Positions 28,256 through 38,900 of a DNA stretch of 64,000 bases are shown here, one piece after another. Position numbers and translations under genes: made by a program. The notes under the pieces are model-generated. The model saw only the letters and a program-made list of their open reading frames with translations. It was not told the DNA's origin and searched no databases. Numbering within the stretch: the first letter of the stretch is position 1; each line of letters begins with the position of its first letter. The stretch comes from UBA6168 sp964508135 (GTDB lineage Bacteria; Bacteroidota; Bacteroidia; Chitinophagales; Saprospiraceae): NCBI GenBank assembly GCA_964508135.1, contig CAZDSU010000026.1, positions 15,275-79,274 of the forward strand. Direction: 5' to 3'.

Positions 28256-31200
28256 ATGAGAGTACTTTTATCCACACTGATTTTTTGGTTGGCTTTGGGC
28301 AACGTTGTTTCAGCCCAAACCAAAAATCCCACTTCTTCAAATCCATGGACTTTCGCGGCTGAAGGTCAGTTTAATCAAAAAAAGCTGACTAGGGTAGTCG
28401 TGCCCAACGAGTACCGCACGGTTCGGCTCGATTTGTCGGGCATGGAAAGCCTGTTGAAAGAAGCGGCGCTGTGGCAAACAGCCGAGGCTGAAACCAAAAA
28501 AATCGAACTTTCCTTGCCAATGCCAGATGGCAGTTTCCAGCGTTTCCACATCGTGAAAGCGCCCATCATGCATCCAGACCTGGCAAAAAAATATCCCGAA
28601 ATAAATTCCTATGCTGGCTACGGCATCGAAGACCCGGCGGCCTACCTGCGCTTCGACCTCACGCCACAGGGCTTCCACGCCATGATGCTCAATGCAGCCA
28701 CGGGCCATGTGTTCATTGACCCCTACGCAAGGGAGGACAATGAACATTATGTTGTTTACTACAAAAAAGACTTTTACGTGGACAAACCTTGGAGCTGCAA
28801 CGGGGATAACCTTGAAGCGACAAAAGCCCCAGGGGCGGGCGACCCATTTGAGAAAGCTGGGGACTGCAAACTGCGCACTTATTCGTTGGCATTGGCCTGT
28901 ACGGGCGAATACGCAGCCTTCCACGGTGGTCCGGTTTCCCAAGTTTTGGCGGCCATGAACACTACCATGACGAGGGTGAACGGCGTATTTGAAAGGGACT
29001 TGTCCATAACCATGCAACTGGTCGCCAACAACGACCTGCTTGTTTTCACCAACGCCAGCACCGACCCCTATTCCAACTACGATGCAACGGCGATGCTTAC
29101 TGAAAACAGGACCACTTGCAACAATGTCATCGGTTCAGCGAATTACGATATTGGTCACGTGTTTTCGACAGGCGGCGGCGGCTTGGCTTATGTAAAATGC
29201 GTTTGTAACGCTACCTACAAAGGTGGCGGCGTCACAGGCACTTCCAGTCCGGTAGGCGACCCTTTTGACATTGATTATGTCTGCCACGAAATGGGGCACC
29301 AGTTCGGTGCCAACCATACCCAGAACAACCCTTGCAGCAGCAATTCTACCACCTCGGTAGAGCCGGGAAGCGGCTCCACCATCATGGGGTACGCTGGCAT
29401 TTGCACCCCAAATATCCAGCCGCACAGCGATGCCTATTTCCATGCCATGAGCATTCAGGAGATTTTAGCCTACTGCTCCGGGAACGGCTCGGGCAATGCT
29501 TGTGCGACGCTCACCACCATCAACAGTTCCCCGACTTTTACAGCAATTGCGGACTATGCGATTCCAAAGTCCACGCCTTTCTTCCTTACCGGAAACGGTG
29601 CCGACCCCACTCCTGGCGATGCGCTGACTTATAGCTGGGAGCAAATGGACTACGCCGCAGCAACCATGCCGCCGGTCTCCACCAATACGGGCGGTCCGAC
29701 TTTCAGGTCAATGTCGCCAACGACTTCCCCCATCCGCTATTTTCCAAATTTTACAGCTGTCTTAAATAATACAATGCCCGCTTGGGAGGTGCTCCCCAGC
29801 GTGGCAAGGACGCTCAACTTTCGCCTCACCATCAGGGACAACCACGCTGGCGGCGGCTGCACCAAAGAAGACAATATTGTGGTTACGGTGGCTAGTTCAG
29901 GGCCATTTGTGGTCACATCGCCGAACACGGCGATAAGCTGGCCGGCACTTTCAACGCAAACGGTCACTTGGAACGTGGCCAGCACTACATCTAACCCCGT
30001 CAGTGCCGCCAATGTGGATATTTTGCTGTCAATTGATGGTGGCCTAACTTACCCCATCACCTTGCTCAGTGCTACGCCAAACGATGGGACACAGGCGGTT
30101 ACCCTCCCTGAAAATCAAACCACGCAAGCAAGGATCATGGTGAGTGGCACTGGCAAAATCTTCTACGACATCTCCAATGTCAATTTCACTATTGGACAGC
30201 CTGCCGATGACTTTACGGTGAACGTTCCGCCGACACCTCAAAATGTTTGCAAAGGCGGCAGTTCCGCTGCGGCTATCAATATTGGCAAGATTTCCAATTT
30301 CAGTGGCAATGTTGTCCTATCTGTCACAGGCCTTCCTATTGGTGTCACGGCAAGTTTTTCGCCTGCGCAGGTAGCTGCACCCGGAAACGCCCAATTGATA
30401 TTGAATGCAACTTCCAGCACCACCGCTGGCAATTACAATATTACGGTGACGGGCGTCGGGTCCACTGGTACAAAGACCAAAGTGTTTGCGATATCTGTGA
30501 TTACAACCCCCGCCCAAGTGGTACAATCCGCTCCAGCCACCGGGGCCACGAATGTTTCCCTGACCCCAACATTGAGCTGGACAGCCGTCACAGGTGCTTC
30601 TTCCTACGAAGTACAGGTCGCCACTACCAGCACTTTCACCAGCCCAATAGCCGTCGAAGTGACTGGCGTCACGACCAACAGCTACGTCGTTGCGCCAGCT
30701 TTGCCCGACAACGTAACGTACTATTGGCGGGTGAGGGCGGTGAACAATTGTGGCGTAGGTGTGTATTCTGCCACCCGCAATTTCAAGACCCTTATTGTCA
30801 ACGACTTTACGGTGGATGCGACCCCAAGCCCTCAAGCAATTTGTAAAGGTGGCAGCACAACTATTACCGTCAATATTGGTAAAATTGTCAATTTCAGTGG
30901 CAACGTGGCGCTCTCTGTTACGGGACTTCCCACTGGTGTTACGGCTAGTTTTTCAACAACTACGGTGGCTGTTCCTGGAAACGCCTTATTGACGCTTACC
31001 GCTACAACCGCTACAACCGCTGGCAATTATAACATCACCATATCAGGTGTAGGCTCCACTGGCACCAAAACCAAAGTGGTGGTGCTGTCCGTTGTTACGA
31101 CACCTGTTCAGGCCGTGCAATCAGCACCCGCCACTGGCTTCATAGGTGCTTCTTTGACGCCTGTGTTGATCTGGACGGCAGTCACTGGGGCAACCTCCTA

Positions 31201-32566
31201 CGAGGTGCAGATTGCCGATAATAGCGCCTTCACAACCCCAATCGTGAATGCCACGGGTATCACAACCTTGAGCTATACAAGCACCACGCTTCCTGCCAGC
31301 ACCTTGCTTTATTGGCGGGTACGAGCGGTCAACAGTTGTGGTGTAGGTGTTTACTCCGCAAGCCGCACATTCACTACGCTGGCTTTCAACCCCAAGTTCG
31401 AGTACGGCACACTCACAAACGTGTCCGAAACATGGCAAACGGTGAACCTGACAAATACCTACACCAGCATGGTGGTAGTGGCGAGCGTGGTGGTCACCAG
31501 CAACGCAAGCCTTTCCATCGTTACCCGAGTTCAGAACGCCACGGGCAACAGCTTCCAGGTGAAGCTGCAAGTGGCAGGCAATGCGACCGGCGCAACCGGA
31601 ACCGCCACTGTTTATTACATGGTTGCCGAGGAAGGGAACTATACCTTGGCAAACAATGGGGTCAATTTTGAGGCAAAAAAATACCTTTCCACGAAGACTT
31701 CCCGCTACAACGCTTGGGCTTACGAGCCAATCACTTTCGGCAATACCTACACCATTCCCGTCATAGTGGGGCAAGTAATGACTTATAATGACCCGAATTA
31801 TTCGGTATTCTGGAGTTCCATGAATGCCAAAATGGCTAGTCCTGCAACTGCCTCAAGTCGTTCCATCGGCAAGCATATTGGCGAGGACAACGTGAACCTC
31901 ACCCGTGCAAATGAAACGCTGGGATATATGGTTTTCCAAAGCGGCATTGGCACCTTCAATGGCAAGCGTTATGCTGCTGCCATTGGCTCCGACATCGTGA
32001 AAGGCGTCCCGGATTTAGCTACTGGATTTTCCTACACATTGAGCGGCTTTGCCGCCGTAGAAGCGGCAGTCGTCAGTTCTGCCGGGCAAGATGCCACCGA
32101 AGGCTCTTGGGCTGTTTTGGCCACCAGTGCCCCCTTGACCACAACATCCCTCAAGACCTGGGCGCTGGAAGACAATATTTTGGACACGGAAAGAACGCAT
32201 ACCACCGACCAGGTTTGCTATGTGGTCATCGGCACCGGCACATCCGTTGGGCCAGAGGCGGACGACCGGGAAACGGAGGTGGTCGAGGAGGAAGATGTCC
32301 CTGTTCATAAGGGAATCGAAGCTTACCCCAACCCATTTACCAACGAGCTGACCATTGACTTCGAACAAGTATCAGATGGTAGTCCATTGGTGATGGTAAG
32401 CGACGCTTATGGCAGGGTGGTATTCAGGACGCTGCTTTCGCCGCAGGAACCAGGGCAAAGGGCTGAAAAAATCAACCTTGGAGCGGCGCTAGGATATGGT
32501 CACTACTATCTTCAGGTGATTGATGGCAAACATCAAAAAGCAGTTAAGATTATTAGGAGCCAATAG
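28256..32566 (+). CDS. Secreted reprolysin-like zinc metalloprotease with Fn3, lectin-like and T9SS type A domains, 1436 aa
   Basis: The start is ATG 28256 (MRVLLSTLIFWLALGNVVSAQ), with signal cleavage near residue 20; the frame opens 26 codons earlier without a signal. Residues about 30-200 look like a propeptide. The catalytic domain carries HEMGHQFGANH (H344, E345, H348, H354), the HExxHxxGxxH metzincin zinc site, with a Met-turn at M377 (STIMGYAG), as in M12B/reprolysin-type peptidases. A beta domain follows, then two alternating pairs of an Ig-like unit (CKGGSS..INIGKISNFSGNV) and an Fn3-like unit (TPTLSWTAVTGASSYEVQVA). An H-type-lectin-like region covers about 1045-1329 and a type A tail (EAYPNPFTNELTIDFEQ) ends the protein. 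It would be exported and anchored by the T9SS and could degrade external proteins or process neighbouring surface proteins; the substrate is unknown. Confidence 0.9.
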   Translation: MRVLLSTLIFWLALGNVVSAQTKNPTSSNPWTFAAEGQFNQKKLTRVVVPNEYRTVRLDLSGMESLLKEAALWQTAEAETKKIELSLPMPDGSFQRFHIVKAPIMHPDLAKKYPEINSYAGYGIEDPAAYLRFDLTPQGFHAMMLNAATGHVFIDPYAREDNEHYVVYYKKDFYVDKPWSCNGDNLEATKAPGAGDPFEKAGDCKLRTYSLALACTGEYAAFHGGPVSQVLAAMNTTMTRVNGVFERDLSITMQLVANNDLLVFTNASTDPYSNYDATAMLTENRTTCNNVIGSANYDIGHVFSTGGGGLAYVKCVCNATYKGGGVTGTSSPVGDPFDIDYVCHEMGHQFGANHTQNNPCSSNSTTSVEPGSGSTIMGYAGICTPNIQPHSDAYFHAMSIQEILAYCSGNGSGNACATLTTINSSPTFTAIADYAIPKSTPFFLTGNGADPTPGDALTYSWEQMDYAAATMPPVSTNTGGPTFRSMSPTTSPIRYFPNFTAVLNNTMPAWEVLPSVARTLNFRLTIRDNHAGGGCTKEDNIVVTVASSGPFVVTSPNTAISWPALSTQTVTWNVASTTSNPVSAANVDILLSIDGGLTYPITLLSATPNDGTQAVTLPENQTTQARIMVSGTGKIFYDISNVNFTIGQPADDFTVNVPPTPQNVCKGGSSAAAINIGKISNFSGNVVLSVTGLPIGVTASFSPAQVAAPGNAQLILNATSSTTAGNYNITVTGVGSTGTKTKVFAISVITTPAQVVQSAPATGATNVSLTPTLSWTAVTGASSYEVQVATTSTFTSPIAVEVTGVTTNSYVVAPALPDNVTYYWRVRAVNNCGVGVYSATRNFKTLIVNDFTVDATPSPQAICKGGSTTITVNIGKIVNFSGNVALSVTGLPTGVTASFSTTTVAVPGNALLTLTATTATTAGNYNITISGVGSTGTKTKVVVLSVVTTPVQAVQSAPATGFIGASLTPVLIWTAVTGATSYEVQIADNSAFTTPIVNATGITTLSYTSTTLPASTLLYWRVRAVNSCGVGVYSASRTFTTLAFNPKFEYGTLTNVSETWQTVNLTNTYTSMVVVASVVVTSNASLSIVTRVQNATGNSFQVKLQVAGNATGATGTATVYYMVAEEGNYTLANNGVNFEAKKYLSTKTSRYNAWAYEPITFGNTYTIPVIVGQVMTYNDPNYSVFWSSMNAKMASPATASSRSIGKHIGEDNVNLTRANETLGYMVFQSGIGTFNGKRYAAAIGSDIVKGVPDLATGFSYTLSGFAAVEAAVVSSAGQDATEGSWAVLATSAPLTTTSLKTWALEDNILDTERTHTTDQVCYVVIGTGTSVGPEADDRETEVVEEEDVPVHKGIEAYPNPFTNELTIDFEQVSDGSPLVMVSDAYGRVVFRTLLSPQEPGQRAEKINLGAALGYGHYYLQVIDGKHQKAVKIIRSQ

Positions 32567-32947
32567 GCTAGTTCGCCAAGCGATGGGATTGCTCAAAGCA
32601 ATCCCATCGCTATCGAGCATAAGTAGAAATACTGAAAAACTACAGACAATTCGTTTCGGCAAGGTTGTTGATTAATACACCAAGTTGATAATGATAAATT
32701 GGTTTTTGTAGTAAATCCCTCCTCACTTTTCTCCCTCCATAAGAAACATTTAGTCACACGTTGTAAACATGAATTGATTGCTATCTGGTGAGGCTGTTCT
32801 ATGTTGTCCTTGCCTGCGGTCACCAAAACCTTGTTTACTTTCTGGCGTGTACCATTTTTTGACATGGACACGCATAGCACTTTTTACCGTAGCTGCGCGG
32901 TAATGCTTTTAATGCAGTGGGGTTTTTATACGAACAAACACAACAAA
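32567..32947. other. 381-base intergenic region
   Basis: It holds the perfect hairpin at 32579-32611. The rest is A/T-rich with no recognised gene. The frame of the downstream giant is open from 32801, but residues before ATG 32948 do not look like a signal peptide followed by mature protein. A 95-residue frame on the minus strand (32593-32880) has no recognisable features. Confidence 0.55.
32579..32611 (+). terminator. Perfect 15-bp hairpin after the metalloprotease gene
   Basis: AGCGATGGGATTGCT (32579-32593) pairs perfectly with AGCAATCCCATCGCT (32597-32611) around CAA. It starts 12 bases past the stop. It lacks a T-run on either strand, so it may protect the 3' end or act as an atypical terminator. 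Confidence 0.55.
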
Positions 32948-35900
32948 ATGAGCAAATTTTCTTACACCTTAGTCCTTAGCTTAAGCTTCGTGCTCTTAAG
33001 TTTCACAATTGAAGAGAGTAGCTTGCTAAAAGTGCCTTCCGCACAAACGAATCAAGGATTGGCTGCCCAATATTTCTTTCAATTGAAAGGAAATGTTCGG
33101 AACCTTCTTATTGCCAACCTCGACCTCCCCGGAGTTTGTGAATCACCTTCGCCTCCACCTTCCTTTGTGTTTGCAACCGAAATCTGCAACAACAACATTG
33201 ACGATGACGGCGACGGCCTTATTGACGCAAACGACCCCGACTGCGGTGCCGACATCATGCAGGCCGTTCCGGTTGGTTCCTTCATCATAAACATGAGCGT
33301 ACAGCCCCAGACCGCTGCCAATGCCATCAAGCCCTACGGCCTGGTTTGGTACCTGCTGCACGAGCACAATATTCCCATCATCTGGTCCATCAATTCAACC
33401 AAACCAAAGGACGGCGTTGACTTCACCTACGATGGCGTTGACTACCGGGGAGGCCCCTTCATCATCTCGGCGGAATACCGTACCCCGGAGGTAGATGCGC
33501 TTATTGCAGCATGGCAAGCCCAAGGCGTTGTTGGCGTCACCACGACTTCCGATGTCACCGTGCCGGTGAACCGGGTGCTCAACTACTCCATGAACTGGAC
33601 GCTGAACACCGACAACGGGCAAATCGCCCAAGCCTACCTCGACCGTGCCGGGATACCCGAAACGGCGTACAACTGGACCTTGCCCCAAGACCTCGACTGC
33701 TGCACCGACGTGTTCCTGATGCCGCACTCCGAGCCAGTTTGGGCAACCCACAACCGGCTGTTGAGCTGGAACGCAAGCCCAGCCCTGGGCGGCTGCGCCG
33801 GCTCGCTCTGGGCAGGTTGCAAGGCGGGAAGTTCGGTGGAGAACATCGTCAACCCGGCAAACCCTGCTCAACGACTTAACTTTTTGATGCTCAACCCAGT
33901 AGCTCCGGCAACTACCCCTGCCGTTGAGGCGGGCGACCACGACGACGGTACGCTTCCATACAGCTATGGTTTCCCAACCCACCCAGTCATGCAGTTCCTC
34001 GGAACTTTGGACGGGGCACAGGAGAACGGTGCCGAACAGATTTATTTGCCGACCAATGGCTGGAGGCCGACCACATTCGTTGGGGCTTGGGACGCCGACC
34101 ATCCCGACGTGCCTTCCCTTTCTCCTGGGAAAGCGGCTAAATTGGCCTTCGGCCCAGCTTTTGGCGATGCCACGAGGGGCTACATCATGTACCAAACTGG
34201 GCACCGGCAAGACCGGGACGACAACCCGGAGAACATCGCCTCACAGCGGGCCTTCTTCAACTTCAGCTTTCTGGCCGTAGGCCAAAAGGCCATCCATGCG
34301 ACCGCCACTATCCCGGACATCATGGAATCCGGTACCGACTATCCACTTTCGGCAACTGCCTCGGGTGGAAGCGGTGCATACCATTTCCACTGGGAAACCG
34401 ACTGTGGTGGTTCATTTTCCAACCCATATTCCGCTACCACAACCTATTCCCCGCCGGATGTCCTAACTACCTCGGAATGCTACATCAAGGTCATGGTCAC
34501 CGACGATTGTGGCACCCGGGTAGGGTTCCAGAACGTTTTTATCAGCATGAGGCCCAGGCCTGCACCGCCAGTTGCAGTGGACGATTACGAAGAGACACTG
34601 CCTGGCTCACCCGTCACCGTGAATGCATTGGTGAACGACAGCGACCCCAACATGGACCCCCTTACGCTGACCTCGCTGCTCGGCCCGACCAACACGGGCA
34701 ACGGCGTATTTGCCAACAATGGTGACGGCACGGTGACCTACACCCCGGATTTTGACTTTGTGGGCATTGACCAAATCAGATACAGCATTTGTGACAACAC
34801 CCCGCCAGCCAAAGGCGGCTCGCTCTGCGATACCGCTACCATCTTCATCACGGTGGACTGGTCGGATGCGAACGGGTGCTATCCCAACCAATATTATGGC
34901 ATCGCTGCTCAGGGCAATGCCACGACCGTGCTTGCGCAAAACTCGATAAGCAACCCCACCCAGGCGCTTGGCGCACCGGTTTTGGTGGCGGGCAACGGCA
35001 ACTACTACGCTAAAATTGACAACAACACTGACTACCTCGTGCTCGACCTCGGCTACAACGTGCCAGTGGGCGACACGATATGGCTGCACATCGGCTCTGA
35101 TGACGGGGCTTCTGCCACGCTAAATGTACAAGGCACGCTTTCCAGCTCGAACTACATTAATGGTAATGGTTTCTATGACCTAAAAAGCTACACGACCATC
35201 AAAGACCTGAACAACGCCGCCCCACAGGAGGATATCGTCGCTTACGTGCCAGCCACCGGTGCTGTCCGCAAGTTGCGTTTCACAAGGGCCACGGGTGCGA
35301 ACAAGCCCTGTGTCAACGCCGTCCACTATGTGGACCTGAATTGCTTGAGCGCCGTGCCGGTGGCAAACGACGACGCCGTGACCATCTGCGAAGATCATTC
35401 GACTTATATTGACGTGTTGTTCAATGACAGCGACCCACAGGATTTGCCGCTAAGTGTTTCCATTCTATCCCAACCGCTACATGGGGAAATTAGCCTTCAG
35501 CAAGACAGGACATTTAAATACCAACCTGACCACGATTACAGCGGTACGGACAATTTTAATTACCAAATCTGTAACTCCAAAGGCCTGTGCGATCAGGCCG
35601 TAGTCTCCATTACCATTACCGATGACGGCTGCCTTGCCGGGCAGACTACCCAATTTGGCGGAAGCAGCCACTCCGTAGCGGACAATTTTCCGGCCAATGC
35701 CTATACCAACAACACCGGCTCCCAAAACTGGTCAAACATCTGGACAGAGGAAGGGGACGATGGATTGGCGGGGTCAGGCGATATAAGAGCCACGGGCGGA
35801 CTGGTAGAATGTGCAGTTGACGGCAGCTTTGCCATTTATCGGGGAGCCAATCTGTCCAGCACCAACTCGGCAATTTTGTCATTCACCGTAAACGACCATA

Positions 35901-38900
35901 ACCTGAATGGAGACGACGTGTATGCAGTGGAGTTTTCCAATAATGGCGGAACCAGTTATTCCATATTGAAGCTTTTCAATGACAGTAGCCCAGCCAGCTC
36001 TGCGGAAAGTTTCGATTTAAAAGCCAGCTTTGGCACACTCGGTTCGGATGCACGTGTCAGGTTCCGCCGCCATTCTGGCTCAGGGGGCGAAAAATTCAAG
36101 TTCGACAACGTGCAGATCCAGTACGAGCTGGCAGGGTGTTTTGGCCCATGCGTGCCCATACCCACCTACCCGCCCGATGCGATCAACGACTATGGTTTGA
36201 CCTACATAAATACCCCGATTTCCATTGCTGTTCAGTCCAATGATGTGGACCCCAGCAGTTTGGGTCTGACGACTTTTTTGGGTGTGTCCAACCCGCCGGA
36301 CAACGGCTCCATAGAGCTTGTCGGCAAGCAAATCAAATACACCCCGAACACGGGCTTCATCGGCCAGGATGTTTTCAATTATAAAATTTGTAACCCTTAT
36401 GGTTGTGACAGTGCCCTCGTTACGGTTGACGTGCTCTGTGTGAACCCCGAAGATGGACGGGCGATACAGGGGATGGTTTTTGACGACCTTAACATGAACG
36501 GCGCTTTGAACAATGGGGATGCTGGGGTCGCCAACATCAGGGTGCGGCTCTTCAAGGACTTGAACGCCAATGGGGTAGTGAACCCAGGCGAGTCCAAACT
36601 CGACTCGGCACTGACCGATGCCTATGGCAATTATGTTTTCAAATTGGGGAATGGCGTAGTGGTAAATTCGTCTTCAGTGACCAATTATGCTACGAGCGCT
36701 ACCGGCTCGGTGAACAATGATTATCCCCTTTCTTACGCGACGGGTGCGCCCAATGGCAATTTCGTAAAAATGGGATCAAGTGATTACGTGGTGCTCGGGT
36801 TTGCCAATACCATTCCTTTTGGCACCAACGTAACCATCAATTTGGCATCTGACAAGTCATCGGGAAGTGCCTCCATTTCCGGCTCGCCGGACGGTATTAC
36901 ATTTAGCAACGCCGTCACCTGGTCGCCGGGCTACAGCAACGATCAAGGTAACCCGCCTCCCGCTTCGGCCTTCCTTGCGTTCAATTATCAAGTGACAGCG
37001 ACCAACGGCATCAAGTATGTCAAAATCGCCCGTACAGGGAACAACATTTACGCGGATGCAGCCGCTTACAAGCAAATCGTGCAAACCGGTGGTGAATCGT
37101 CCGTCTCTTTAACCCGGATTGTCAACTCCTCCACCGACGATGCCGAAGAAGAAGGCCCCGATGGTTCCAACTTGGGCCCAGGGGGCATGTACCTCACCAG
37201 TTCCGACTTGGAAATGACTCAGGATATCCAAACCCCGTCTTCTGGCAATCAAAAAATAGGGCTGCGCTTTAATACGATAAATATCCCCCAAGGAGCAACC
37301 ATTAAGGAAGCAACTTTGAGTTTTAGAGCTGTCCAGGCAGATTCCCCTAATTCCAATAACGGCCCGACCGCACTGACTATTAAGGGGCAGGCAACCGACA
37401 ATGCGCCAACCTTCACAACGTCTGTCAACAACATCTCGAACCGGGCGCTGACAACAGCATCCACCTTGTGGAACCCATCGGTCTGGTTGTCCAATCAAAC
37501 CTATACCACCCCCGACATAAAAGCTGTTGTCCAGGAAATTGTCAACCGCCCGAGCTGGGCGGATGGCAACAGCATGGTATTTGTCATTTCAGGTTCCGGC
37601 TCCCGCAGCGCTGACTCTTTTAATGGTTCGCCGTCAGGCGCACCGGTGCTGAAGATCACTTATACCACTGGAAGCGGTGCTGATAACGGGCATTTCGTCA
37701 TTCAGCTTTCGACGGCCTCCCTCCCGCCGAACAGCACACTCACCACCGATAACATCGAAACGGCAGTGGTGCTCAACAACGGTGACGTGGACTGCTCCAA
37801 TAACTTTGGCTTGATAAACCACCGGCCGCCCATAGCCAACCCAGACACTGCTTATGTTAGTGCAGGTACAACAGTAGTCATCAACAATACCATCAATGAC
37901 TATGACCCCGAAGGGACTCCACTGACCATGACCTTTTTGACAAACCCACCTTTCGGCACGGCGGTCAACCTTGGCAACGGCACGCTGAAATTCACGTCGA
38001 ACAACGGCTTCACTGGCTGGCAAACGTTTTTGTACAAGGTATGCGACCAGGGCACGCCTACACTTTGCGACACCACGACGGTTTCGGTATTGGTTTCTCC
38101 CTTAATCAACAACCGCCCAGTGGCGCAGGACGACTACGACACCATCGTGGTCAACATCCACGTGGAAACGGACGTGCTGGACAACGATTTTGACCAAGAA
38201 AACGACAACCTGACCACGACACTCACGCCTGGCATCCAACAACCTGCCAATGGCACGGTGACAGTGGTCAACGGTAAAATCGTTGAATATATGCCCAACC
38301 CCGGGTTCACTGGCAACGATGTGTACCAATACATCGTTTGCGACAACCGCTCGCCCTCGCTCTGCGACACGGCAAGGGTGTTTATTCATGTGAAAAACCA
38401 GCCCCCGGATGCCCGTTGGGACTACGCCGAGACGCAGATGAATATTGCCAAAGCAATCTCCGTGCTGGTCAACGACATCGAGCCGGACGGTCACGCCATC
38501 ATCCTGATGAGCACAGGTACCAACGCCACCCCAAGCAATGGATTGACAGTAAAAGGAGGCACCGTGAGCGTCAGCACCAACGGCACCGCCGGTAACTATG
38601 CCGACGATTTTATCAACTACACACCGCCAGCGGGCTTTATCTGTCTGGATACTTTCCAGTACCGGGTTCGGGATTCCGGAACGCCAAACATGTACGACAT
38701 CACCTACGTGGTGGTGCGGGTTTCGGGGCTGATTGATTTGGAATTGACCAAAACGGTCAACCCATCATCCACCCAGATAGGCCAAAACGTCACCTTCACG
38801 CTGACGCTTTTGAACAAAGGCCCTGCCCCGGCCACCACCGTGCTGACCAAGGACAAATTGACTTCCAGCTACCAGTACGTTAGCGACAATGGAGCAGGCG

